Assembly: GCA_902812415.1 (NCBI GenBank)
Contig: CADDZJ010000005.1
Location: forward strand, 22,388 to 86,387
Source: Acidobacteriota bacterium
Lineage (GTDB): Bacteria > Acidobacteriota > Terriglobia > UBA7540
Length of the DNA: 64,000 nucleotides
Direction: 5' to 3'
In this document: one piece after another, positions 56,420-64,000 of the stretch
Numbering within the stretch: position 1 is the first letter of the stretch
How the letters are laid out: the number at the start of each line of letters is the position of its first letter
The notes under the pieces: model-generated
The model's input: only the letters and a program-made list of their open reading frames with translations
Told to the model about the DNA's origin: nothing
The model's database searches: none
Translations under genes and position numbers: made by a program

Positions 56420-57949
56420 AGATTCATCCGCCGCGACTCTTCCCGCCAGACGAGGGAACAGGTCTTGCAGCCGTGGATAGACCTCGCAGTAGAGGCTGTG
56501 AAGCTCCTCATATCTTCGATGAACCGCCGCGCGCGGGCTGTAGCGCACCTCGACCGCGGCGTGGGCCTTCTGCATCTCTTCCGGGCGTTGAATCAGTCCA
56601 GCTCCCAGCGCGGCGAGAATGGCGTCGCCCAATGCAGCTCCGCCATGTTCCTGCATCACATCGATGGGCAGGCCCGTGACATCGGAAATAATCTGACACC
56701 AAAGCCGATTCTGCGTGGGCGCGCCCACGGCGACGAGGCGCCTGGGGTCGGTTCCCGTCGTGCGGGCGACAGAAAGATTGTGCTGGATGGCGAAAGCCGC
56801 GCCTTCCATCACCGCCCGCACCAGTTGCGCGCGCCGCGTTGAGAGACTCAAGCCCAGAAAAACGCCTCGCGCGAAGCCGTCGTTGATGGGCTGCAGTTCC
56901 CCGGAAAGATACGGAAGAAATAACAGGCCACCGCTTCCCGGGGGCGTTTGTTCCGCTTCGCGCGTCAGCTTCTCGAATGTGTCATTCAGCGCCGATGGCC
57001 CTTCGGAATGGCCGGCATCCAGTAGATGGGCAATCCAGCGCATCGCGCTTCCGCCGGCCACCATCGAGCCGCCCACGAACGTCAGGCCTCGAATGACGTG
57101 TGGAAACGCCAGCAGGCGGGCGTCAAGGTGTGGTTCAACGGCGGGCACATAGACCGTCGCCGCTGTGCCCAGAGAAAGCAGAGCGTCCTCAGGCGACAAG
57201 ACCCCCACCGCCAGGCCCGCCGAACTGGTATCTTCGCCCCCGGCAACAACAGGCGTTCCCGCCCGCAGGCCCGTGGCTTCCGCCGCCTCAGGCGTGATGG
57301 AGCCAATAACCTCATCGCAGTCAGCAAGCTCGCAATAGATTTCTGGCGGCAATTCCATGGCTTGCTGAAGTTCCCGAGACCAGGAGCGGCGAGCCAGATC
57401 ATAAGCGAGCAGGATTCCTGCGTCTGAATGGTTCATCACCGGGCGGCCCGTGAGCCGATAGGTGACATAAGCCGTGGTCGTCATCACCTTCCAGACGCGC
57501 GCCCAGACTTCCGGCTCGTTCTCGGAAACCCAGAGCAGCTTGGGGGCTACGTTGTAGGCCGCCGGGCGCTTGCCGCTGATGGCGGCGATTTGTTTCCCAA
57601 GACGCTTTTCGAGCGCCTCCGCCTGAGGCGCACACCGCGAATCGAGCCAGAGAATTGCAGGGCGCAAGGCCTCGCCCGCATTGTCCAGAAAAACCGCCGC
57701 CACGCCCTGGCCGCTCACGCCGATTCCCGCGATGCGCTTTTCGAGGCCCGGATGTTCGCCAAGCAAAGCGCGAATCACCTTGCCGACGGCTTTCCACCAG
57801 TCGGCCGGGTCCTGCTCCGCCCAGCCTGGACGCGGCTGGGCGAATGGATAGGAAGCCGTGGCCGCCCACAACACCTTGCCCGCCGCGTCCGCCACGACGC
57901 CCTTGGCCGTGCTGGTTCCAACATCAACGCCGAGAGTGAGAGCGTCCAT
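56414..57949 (-). CDS. FGGY-family carbohydrate kinase (xylulokinase-like)
   Basis: About 511 residues from ATG 57949. The longer frame to 58015 would add 22 residues encoded inside a dispersed repeat and is rejected. The FGGY landmarks are LGVDVGTSTAKGVV (phosphate loop), GIGVSGQGVAAVFLD, ILWLDSRC, GEDTSSAGLAVGVL and GGAALGDAILAALGAGLI. The best match in motif is xylulokinase-type, but substrate specificity cannot be read. It would phosphorylate a ketose or polyol. It sits between GntR and SIS/SDR, with repeats in both gaps. Confidence 0.9.
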   Translation of the reverse strand: MDALTLGVDVGTSTAKGVVADAAGKVLWAATASYPFAQPRPGWAEQDPADWWKAVGKVIRALLGEHPGLEKRIAGIGVSGQGVAAVFLDNAGEALRPAILWLDSRCAPQAEALEKRLGKQIAAISGKRPAAYNVAPKLLWVSENEPEVWARVWKVMTTTAYVTYRLTGRPVMNHSDAGILLAYDLARRSWSRELQQAMELPPEIYCELADCDEVIGSITPEAAEATGLRAGTPVVAGGEDTSSAGLAVGVLSPEDALLSLGTAATVYVPAVEPHLDARLLAFPHVIRGLTFVGGSMVAGGSAMRWIAHLLDAGHSEGPSALNDTFEKLTREAEQTPPGSGGLLFLPYLSGELQPINDGFARGVFLGLSLSTRRAQLVRAVMEGAAFAIQHNLSVARTTGTDPRRLVAVGAPTQNRLWCQIISDVTGLPIDVMQEHGGAALGDAILAALGAGLIQRPEEMQKAHAAVEVRYSPRAAVHRRYEELHSLYCEVYPRLQDLFPRLAGRVAADESY

Positions 57950-57965
57950 CAATACAACCTGGTCA

Positions 57966-58080
57966 TGCGCCACTAATGTTTCCGGACATGGTGTGGCCAT
58001 GGCCCGGATGACCATGCCACAACCGTGGCGCGGGCGTCCGGCCCGTGGGCTCGGTCCAGGCCTTCATGTGGCATACGACT
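57966..58080. repeat. 115-bp dispersed repeat, copy B
   Basis: Gap-free partner of 11522-11636, with the same ATGCCACAACCGTGGC block. It lies between the FGGY kinase start and the stop of the upstream GntR gene. Confidence 0.75.
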
Positions 58081-58120
58081 CGCAAAGTCTTCCCAATCAC
58101 CCCGGACGGCTTGCCGCGCT

Positions 58121-58861
58121 TCAGGCCTTTGCGCGCGCCCGCCCGTGAAGCTCCACGCGATACTGATACCGGTCTCCCCGCGAAATGGCAATCCCCACTT
58201 CGAGAGGCCGCCCATCGGCCAGGTAGCTGACGCGGGTGACGCACAGCACCGGGGCCCAATGCTCAATCCTCAGCCGCCTGGCTTCGTCGTCTGTGGCGGA
58301 GCGGGTTTCAACCGTGTCCACAGCCCGCGCCGGGAGAAGACCATATTCCTTTTCAAGCGTCTCGTAAAGCGATTCCCGACGTGAAACTTTCTGATCCAGC
58401 CCGGGCACTAAGCGCGCTGGGAGATAATTCACCATCAGCGTCACAGGCTCTTCAGAAACCAGCCGCAAACGCCGCAGCGCAAATACGCGTTGCTCGGAAC
58501 TCAGCTCCAGATTGCAGGCCACGCGCTTTGGCGGCTCGATTGCTTCGATCTCAAGAGGCAAAGTCCGGGGAGTGTAGCCCAGGGCGATAAGCTGTTCTGT
58601 CCAACTTGTGATCATATTCAGCTCGTGCGTCAGCTTGGGACGTTGCACGAAAGTGCCGCGCCCCTGCTGCCGGACCAGCAGCCCCTCCATCACCAGATCG
58701 TCGATAGCCTTGCGCACGGTGATGCGGCTTACCTCGAAGCGAGCCTCAAGCTCAGGCTCCGTGGGGATCGCCTGCCCAGGCTCCATTTTGGCAAGCTCGT
58801 CACGAAGAGCTTCACGAACCTGGGCGTATAAAGGAATATCTATAGCTCGATTGACCGCCAT
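58121..58861 (-). CDS. GntR-family transcriptional regulator (HutC/UTRA type)
   Basis: 246 residues. The winged HTH is residues 10-75 (PLYAQVREALRDELAKMEPG, VSRITVRKAIDDLVMEGLLV, QQGRGTFVQRP). The UTRA effector domain follows (TSWTEQLIALGYTPRTLPLE, VTRVSYLADGRPLEVGIAI). HutC-type regulators bind sugar or amino acid ligands. It heads the minus-strand set with FGGY kinase, SIS and SDR genes and faces a 1.2-kb gap carrying four ACGAACAA sites, so it may autoregulate and control the divergent TonB receptor. Neither is proven. Confidence 0.9.
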   Translation of the reverse strand: MAVNRAIDIPLYAQVREALRDELAKMEPGQAIPTEPELEARFEVSRITVRKAIDDLVMEGLLVRQQGRGTFVQRPKLTHELNMITSWTEQLIALGYTPRTLPLEIEAIEPPKRVACNLELSSEQRVFALRRLRLVSEEPVTLMVNYLPARLVPGLDQKVSRRESLYETLEKEYGLLPARAVDTVETRSATDDEARRLRIEHWAPVLCVTRVSYLADGRPLEVGIAISRGDRYQYRVELHGRARAKA

Positions 58862-59049
58862 GGCCGCTCTTTACCCCGTTGAATCAACCGCTGCCCGTCT
58901 TGCCGGCGATACCCTCTGAAAATGACCAGAATGGTGAATCGCCGTTCTTTTTCGTTCAGTATAAAACGACCGATACATCATAACCTCAATATGACTATTT
59001 TCAAGAAAAACGAGGCGAACATTGACATAATTCCAGGGAGCTTGCTGCC

Positions 59050-59247
59050 ACGAACAACCCTTCTTTCCTTAACGGGCGAGCACGGCCATGCGTCTATAGA
59101 GGTCAATTCTGCGCCACTGAACGACGAACAATTTCCCCATTTTTAAGTTAAGTCATTTCTTTTCTGTATGATTGCGTACAACGAACAAATTAAATAAATA
59201 AGTCATTTGGTTTCTTTTAGATACAAGGTATTTTGGAAATTGTTCGT
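59050..59247. promoter_or_regulatory. Cluster of ACGAACAA motifs (candidate operators)
   Basis: ACGAACAA occurs at 59050-59057, 59124-59131 and 59181-59188 on the plus strand and at 59240-59247 on the minus strand. The second and fourth extend to a perfect 13-bp inverted pair, ACGAACAATTTCC (59124-59136) and GGAAATTGTTCGT (59235-59247), 98 bases apart. Confidence 0.4.
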
Positions 59248-59676
59248 AAAGGCTGATCGAACAAGAAGCCAATAACATCCATGCTTTCAATGTGATAGAT
59301 TATTTTTCGCGCTCATCGACCCTAAACATTCTTTTTTTCGCGCTTCACTGCGGAATCGGGCCACATCCAAACCCCAATTGCGTACTCTCTGATGGCCCAA
59401 GGGAAGCTGCCCCCAATCAATCCGGACGACTATTGCCGCTTTTCGTTCCAATCCCATTCTAATTCTCGCCGTTTTCCGCCTCCTCCAACCGCAGACGGGC
59501 CCCGGGAAGACGCGGGAAAGCTTCGCTATATTAGGCTACTATGATAGCCTAATACAGATCGCGCGCGATGGCAAGAGGGTTGACGGATTTTTTGGCAGGG
59601 AGGAAAAACGTCCTCTCGCCCGGGCGTCGAGGACGGCTGAAGAAGTGAGAAGGCGTAAATCAATTAGTCCGCTCAG

Positions 59677-59768
59677 TTGTAGCGGCAAACACTGTTCGCC
59701 GAAGCAGCGCCGAACAGTGTCCGCCGAAGTTTTTGAAAACAAAAGCCGTGATCACAGATCGCCGCTAC
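59677..59768. repeat. REP-like hairpin element
   Basis: TGTAGCGGC (59677-59685) and GCCGCTACA (59760-59768) are perfect outer arms. Inside, ACACTGTTCG/CGAACAGTGT (59688-59697 and 59710-59719) form a 10-bp stem. TGTAGCGGC is also the first part of the REPIN half-units at 52.7 and 56.3 kb, so it may be a diverged relative. Confidence 0.5.
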
Positions 59769-59999
59769 AGCGGGATTTTTCCACAACTTCTGATGAGTGA
59801 CAAGCGAAGGACTCGGAATGACATGGTTGAAGCTTTTTTCAGCAATCTTCTCAGGCCAATAACACTAAGCAAAAAGCAGCTTGACGACCTTGATGTTGTG
59901 GTGATAGATTACGCTCCGCTGTCATTTACAGACGCGATTGATCCTGTGAGGATGAGAATGATGCCATCGAAACATCATATCGATATTATGAATCCGATG

Positions 60000-60025
60000 A
60001 CTCTTACCCTCGCTCGGGTAAGAGT
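60000..60025 (+). promoter_or_regulatory. Leader hairpin before TonB receptor 2
   Basis: ACTCTTACCC and GGGTAAGAGT form a perfect 10-bp stem with a 6-base loop, about 37 bases before the ATG and clear of the GAGGAGG site. No T-run follows, so it is not an intrinsic terminator. Confidence 0.4.
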
Positions 60026-60062
60026 TAAGCCACGCCACGTCCGTTCCTAGAGGAGGTCATCC

Positions 60063-63000
60063 ATGGCTACATTGGCTAAGAGAGTTACGATTCTGACGCT
60101 GACGATTCTCGTTCTATGGCCTCTCGCCGTGAAGGGGCAGAACTCCAACGCCACGATCAGCGGCGTTGTCACCGACCAGACCGGCGCGGTGGTTCCCGGC
60201 GCTCAAGTCACGCTGACCTACGTGGTGGCGGGAACAGCCACAAAAATCACCACGGGTTCTGACGGCTCTTATTCGTTTCCAAACCTCCCGGCCGGAGCCT
60301 ATCAGTTGGAGTGCTCGGCCAGAGGATTCAGCACTTTCGTTCAAAAGGGAATCACCCTGCACCTGAATCAAACGGTGCGAATTCCAATTCAGCTCAGCGT
60401 GGGCGCCTCAACGCAGAGAGTGGAGGTGCTGGCAAATGCCTCGCCGCTGAACTTCCAAAATGCAGTAGTGAAGGAGGGCATTGCGAAGCAACAGATTGAG
60501 CAGCTTCCCATTGAGGTGGAAGGAGGTCAGCGGTCGGCGGCGGATTTTGTGAAGATTATGCCGGGCGTCGCTACAGCAGGCCAACCTCTGACCGGAAATA
60601 ATAATGAGAGCTTGAGCTTTGATGGGAACGAAAGCATGTCTGACGAGGCCGTGCTGGACGGGGTCAGCATGATGGAAGGCCTTCTGAGCCAAAGTGGAAT
60701 GATCGCGATCAACGCGGACTTTCCGATTTCTCCTGAGGCGGTGGGAGAAATCAGCGTGCTCACCTCGAATTATGATCCGCAATATGGGGCCACAACGGGC
60801 GCCGTCGTGGTGGCCAGCACGAAATCGGGAACGGACCAGTTTCACGGAGGCGCTTACGAGTACAACCGCAATACATCCTTCAACGCGCGCCCGTTCGGAG
60901 TCGCCGAGCGACCCAAAGACATTGAAAACGATGGCGGAGGCTACGTCGGCGGGCCGTTGAGAGCGCCTTTGTTCTGGTCAGGGCGCAAGAAGAGCTATTT
61001 CTTCGTCAACTTTGAGGCCTATCGATCGGTGGGCGCAACGACGAAACCGATCCTGACCGTCCCCACCGCCGCGATGCGGCAGGGCGATTTCAGCGAGTGG
61101 CCCTATCCCATCTATGATCCAACGACCACCGCGCCGAATCCGGCTTTTAATCCCAACCAGCCCACAGGGGCGTCAAACGAGCCTTATCTAAGGCAGCAGT
61201 TTCCCGGCAACGTCATTCCGCCTTCGGCGATGGCAGGCTCGCTGGCGCAAGACTGGCTAAAGTATGTTCCCTTGCCCAACCGTCCCGGGCTGACCGCAAA
61301 CTATGAGTCTCCTTTCGCTCTGGGCAGCGCCCTGAATGCCCAAACGGATCAGTGGGATGTGCGGGTTGATCAGTTCATCGGCGACAAAGATCACGTGTTT
61401 GTCACCTGGCACTATCGCGGGACCCTTCCCTTCACCCAGCATGCCTTCCCCGCTGTGATTGACACCAACAATACCCGTATCCCCAATTACAGTGAAATTG
61501 TCCGGCTCAATTACGATCACACTTTCAGCCCGACGTTGCTGAACCATTTCGCGGGCGGCTACCTGGACCTGCTGACCGGCCTCTACAACGCTTCCGACTG
61601 CTGCGTCAATCAGGTTCCGCAGATTCAGGGCGTTTACACTCACAATCACGAGCCAGCCCTCAGTTTTCAGGATTACTCCCCCTATGGCGGCAACGGCGAT
61701 TTTGTCACCACCCGCCCCACTTGGATTTTCAATGACATGCTGAGTTGGGTGCGAGGGAAGCACACGCTTGAATTCGGCGGCGAATACCGGAACTTCGCTT
61801 ATCCCACCCAGACGCTTGCGGGCGGCTCCGGGAACTTTTATTTTGATGATCTGAACACCGGCCTTCTGGGCATCCCCAGCGGCAACTCCATGGCCAGCTT
61901 TCTGTTGGGCGACGTCGCCTCAGCCAATGCCACCTTCTATTCGTTAAGCGCCTTCCGTCCGCAGGCACAATCCGTCGGCTTCTTCGCTGGCGACACCTGG
62001 AAAGTCACGCCGAAGCTGAGCATCGATTACGGCCTTCGCTGGGACCTCTACACTCCCTCCAGCGAAGCCAAAAACCAGACTTCTTTCTTCATTCCCAATG
62101 CGGCGAATCCGGGCGCAGGAGGCCGCCTGGGCGCTCTCATGTTTGCGGGCAACAAATGGGGCGCTGCAAGCTACGGCGCGGCTTACCCGGAGAAATTGTT
62201 CTACCACGCCTTCGGCCCGCGCATCGGCATTGCCTATGCCTTGACCGATAAGACCGTGATTCGCACCGGCTATGGAATCTTCTTCATGCAGGACTTTTAT
62301 CCCGGATGGAACGGTGGCATCGCGACCGATGGGTTCAACGTGACGCCGGCGTTCAATAGCAGCCTCGGGGGCCTGCAGCCCGCTTTCCTGTTGCAGAATG
62401 GTTTTCCACAGAATTTTGACCGGCCGCCATTCATCAACCGGACTGCTTTGAACGGCCAGAACGCCCCGAATTACCGTCCGTTTGACGCCAATCAGGAACC
62501 GCGCGCCCAGCAGTGGAATTTATCCGTGGATCATCAGTTCACACAGAATCTTCACATGAGCGTCGCTTATGTCGGCAATCACGGCGCGCGGCTGCTCTCG
62601 CAACTCGCACCGCTGAACGCCTTGAATCCATCGCTTCTCTCCATGGGCGCGCAATTGTTCGATCAATTCCAACCCGGACAGACAACCCTGGATGGAGTCG
62701 CCATCCCCTATGCGGGATGGGTGGAGCAGATGACCGCATGCCCGCCGACGGTGGCCCAGGCTCTTCTTCCCTATCCGCAATATTGCGGAAATATTCGCGG
62801 ACAGAATGAGAATCAGGGCTGGTCCAACTACAACTCCCTGCAGATTTCCGCCGAACGGCGCTTTTCAGGCGGCATGTGGCTGCTTGCAAATTACACCTGG
62901 TCGAAAACGCTCGGCACCAGCGACTTCGTCCAGACCAGCACCCAGATCAGCGGCTTTTCGCCCTATCAGCGCGATCGCAACTACTCGCTTTCGAGCACCG

Positions 63001-63575
63001 ATATTCCACAGATTTTTAACCTTTCTCTCGTCTACGACCTTCCTTTCGGAAAAGGCAGCCATTTTCTGAATCGCGGAGGCGTTCTTAACGCGGTGGCCGG
63101 GGGCTGGCAATTGAGCACCATCTTTCGCCTTCAATCCGGGATACCGTTCAGCTTCTCGTCCAGCTATTGTAATGTCCCCTCGCAGTTTGCCGCCGCGTGC
63201 ATTCCGGCGTTGTTGCCGGGCGCTAATCCCTTCGCGGCGAATAAAAGCGGCTTTGATCCGGGCAAGGGGCCGCTCTTCAGCGTCGGCGCGTTTCAGCCTG
63301 CGAGCACTTTCAACTTCAATTTTGGCGAGGGTCCCCGGGTCTCGAACATTCGAGGGTTCGGCTATCACAATCAGGACATTGCCCTCACCAAAACCGTGCA
63401 ATTCACAGAGCGGGTCAAGATGGAGGTTCGCGGCGAGTTCTTCAACGCCTGGAACTGGCACTGCTTCTCAACCAATCCTTTTGATACCGATGTGGCCAGC
63501 CCAACCTTCGGCGTATGGAACGGCGGCGTGACAGAACCGCGGAATATTCAACTCGGGCTGCGTTTTCTCTTCTGA
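60063..63575 (+). CDS. Oar-like TonB-dependent receptor 2
   Basis: 1170 residues. The ATG has a strong GAGGAGG site. A signal peptide (ILTLTILVLWPLAVKGQ) is followed by the carboxypeptidase-regulatory-like domain at about 30-115 (ATISGVVTDQTGAVVPGAQ), a plug-like domain (EAVLDGVSMMEGL, SNYDPQYGATTGAVV) and an outer-membrane barrel that ends NIQLGLRFLF. Same family as receptor 1 at 8-11 kb but clearly diverged. It is divergent from the GntR/FGGY set and next to a Tat-exported gene, so a role in sugar or glycan uptake is plausible. Confidence 0.9.
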   Translation: MATLAKRVTILTLTILVLWPLAVKGQNSNATISGVVTDQTGAVVPGAQVTLTYVVAGTATKITTGSDGSYSFPNLPAGAYQLECSARGFSTFVQKGITLHLNQTVRIPIQLSVGASTQRVEVLANASPLNFQNAVVKEGIAKQQIEQLPIEVEGGQRSAADFVKIMPGVATAGQPLTGNNNESLSFDGNESMSDEAVLDGVSMMEGLLSQSGMIAINADFPISPEAVGEISVLTSNYDPQYGATTGAVVVASTKSGTDQFHGGAYEYNRNTSFNARPFGVAERPKDIENDGGGYVGGPLRAPLFWSGRKKSYFFVNFEAYRSVGATTKPILTVPTAAMRQGDFSEWPYPIYDPTTTAPNPAFNPNQPTGASNEPYLRQQFPGNVIPPSAMAGSLAQDWLKYVPLPNRPGLTANYESPFALGSALNAQTDQWDVRVDQFIGDKDHVFVTWHYRGTLPFTQHAFPAVIDTNNTRIPNYSEIVRLNYDHTFSPTLLNHFAGGYLDLLTGLYNASDCCVNQVPQIQGVYTHNHEPALSFQDYSPYGGNGDFVTTRPTWIFNDMLSWVRGKHTLEFGGEYRNFAYPTQTLAGGSGNFYFDDLNTGLLGIPSGNSMASFLLGDVASANATFYSLSAFRPQAQSVGFFAGDTWKVTPKLSIDYGLRWDLYTPSSEAKNQTSFFIPNAANPGAGGRLGALMFAGNKWGAASYGAAYPEKLFYHAFGPRIGIAYALTDKTVIRTGYGIFFMQDFYPGWNGGIATDGFNVTPAFNSSLGGLQPAFLLQNGFPQNFDRPPFINRTALNGQNAPNYRPFDANQEPRAQQWNLSVDHQFTQNLHMSVAYVGNHGARLLSQLAPLNALNPSLLSMGAQLFDQFQPGQTTLDGVAIPYAGWVEQMTACPPTVAQALLPYPQYCGNIRGQNENQGWSNYNSLQISAERRFSGGMWLLANYTWSKTLGTSDFVQTSTQISGFSPYQRDRNYSLSSTDIPQIFNLSLVYDLPFGKGSHFLNRGGVLNAVAGGWQLSTIFRLQSGIPFSFSSSYCNVPSQFAAACIPALLPGANPFAANKSGFDPGKGPLFSVGAFQPASTFNFNFGEGPRVSNIRGFGYHNQDIALTKTVQFTERVKMEVRGEFFNAWNWHCFSTNPFDTDVASPTFGVWNGGVTEPRNIQLGLRFLF

Positions 63576-63649
63576 ACGTCCTAAGGGGCTGTGGCCCATC
63601 CCATTGCCATGAGAGCCATCCCGCGAAGCCGGCCCTTCGCGAATGTGAG

Positions 63650-63728
63650 GAAGCGGGGTCCATTTGCTCCAGAAAGCGATGGATTCCCGCTTCCCGCACT
63701 CGCGGGAACAAGCTTGCGCGGAAGTGAC
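63650..63728. repeat. Palindromic intergenic element related to 1681-1738
   Basis: It contains GCGATGGATTCCCGCTT followed by an inserted CCCGC/GCGGG hairpin and GCGCGGAAGTGAC. The outer part resembles the element at 1681-1738. It lies in the 289-bp gap before the last gene, which otherwise shows nothing. Confidence 0.4.
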
Positions 63729-63864
63729 TGGCATGAGTGATTTTCGAGACAGTATTTCTTCATGAGAAGGCGGAACGCAACCTTCGGCGTCTCTGAGTCA
63801 ATGCCCCGCGACGGTTTATAATCCTCAACCCGACTGACCCTCATATTTTCCCCAGGGAGGTCTC

Positions 63865-64000
63865 ATGAGTCCTTTCGACCGCCGGCAATTTCTGCAAATT
63901 TCAGCCGCCGCGCTCCTGGCCGGCAGAGATCAGGGCGCGCAGGCTGAGGAATCCCGACCCGCCCGGATCACGGAGGGAACCGGAACATTGCGCGTTACGG
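63865..64000 (+). CDS. Tat-exported protein, 3' truncated by the window
   Basis: The ATG at 63865 has a strong AGGGAGG site four bases upstream. The visible 45 codons read SPFDRRQFLQISAAALLAG and then a polar stretch, a typical twin-arginine signal (RRQFLQ). The frame continues off the end of the window, so the product cannot be identified. It follows TonB receptor 2 on the same strand. Confidence 0.75.
   Translation, partial: MSPFDRRQFLQISAAALLAGRDQGAQAEESRPARITEGTGTLRVT

Larger units (their letters stand above)
58862..60062. other. Long AT-rich intergenic regulatory region, 1.2 kb
   Basis: No gene is convincing; the 105-codon frame at 59733-60050 begins inside a hairpin repeat and has no ribosome site or family resemblance. 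The region is much more AT-rich than its neighbours at 58930-59350. It holds four ACGAACAA motifs, a tandem TAAGTCATTT sequence (59148 and 59199), a REP-like hairpin at 59677-59768 and a 10-bp hairpin at 60000-60025. These suggest a regulatory region for the GntR set and the TonB receptor. Confidence 0.55.

Noticed and set aside
59733..60050. 105-codon frame in the 1.2-kb gap before TonB receptor 2
   Set aside because: It begins inside the hairpin repeat, has no ribosome site and no resemblance to a known family; its composition follows the AT-rich intergenic DNA.
1..64000. CRISPR arrays, rRNA genes, complete insertion sequences or prophage
   Set aside because: No regularly spaced direct repeats, rRNA motifs or transposase genes were seen while reading both strands.

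Overview
The window looks like a stretch of an Acidobacteriota chromosome (Terriglobia/Bryobacterales-like). This is an inference from gene content, not a taxonomic placement: two very large Oar-type TonB-dependent receptors with N-terminal carboxypeptidase-regulatory domains, an S55 (SpoIVB-like) exported protein, an ECF sigma/anti-sigma/DUF4097 cassette, many Tat- or Sec-exported sugar enzymes, and moderately GC-rich coding DNA. There is no rRNA, CRISPR array or complete mobile element.

Layout. 1-8 kb: end of an S55-family protein, a large beta-propeller secreted protein, an ECF sigma / zinc-finger anti-sigma / DUF4097 operon, then shikimate kinase (aroK) and an exported protein. 8-11.3 kb: TonB receptor 1 (minus). 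11.5-14.2 kb: HAD hydrolase and a siroheme nitrite/sulfite reductase. In front of the reductase lies a textbook transcription attenuator: a leader peptide with Cys-Cys-Cys-Ser-Cys-Cys-Cys, alternative pairing segments and an intrinsic terminator. 14.3-24 kb: DUF72 protein, MscS channel, Lon protease with a hairpin covering its ribosome-binding site, a galactonate-dehydratase-like enolase, a small conserved protein, a lipoprotein, a BON/glycine-zipper protein and a DUF2088 protein. 24-27.8 kb: MsbA-like exporter, YicC, guanylate kinase and RNA polymerase omega. 27.9-35.5 kb: a decayed RND pump fragment, a LysR regulator, aspartate kinase, threonine synthase and PEP carboxylase. The last three form an anaplerotic/aspartate-family amino acid group.

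35.8-37.2 kb: a tRNA-Ile(GAT) gene whose 3' end is duplicated 1.3 kb downstream. Between the two copies lie a broken hicA toxin, an intact hicB antitoxin and a broken tyrosine integrase: the remains of an integrated element. 37.6-38.9 kb: a FliA/WhiG-type sigma factor with a consensus sigma-54 promoter in front and a strong terminator behind. 39-47.7 kb: exported transglutaminase, then an MdtABC-type RND efflux operon.

47.7-58.9 kb: exported and cytoplasmic sugar enzymes (Tat-exported isomerase-like protein, esterase, glycosidase-like protein, cupin) and a DUF3179 protein whose conserved first cysteine is an in-frame UGA followed by a hairpin, very probably selenocysteine. A minus-strand set GntR / FGGY kinase / SIS / SDR follows. 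Two 126-bp REPIN-like palindromes and one copy of a 115-bp dispersed repeat sit here, between genes. 58.9-64 kb: a 1.2-kb AT-rich regulatory region with four ACGAACAA motifs, TonB receptor 2, and the start of a Tat-exported protein.

The strongest new observations are the poly-cysteine attenuator (14.0-14.2 kb), the candidate selenoprotein (52.8-53.9 kb), the covarying REPIN-like palindromes, the tRNA-borne element remnant, and the sigma-54 to sigma-28 type regulatory arrangement without any flagellar gene nearby.
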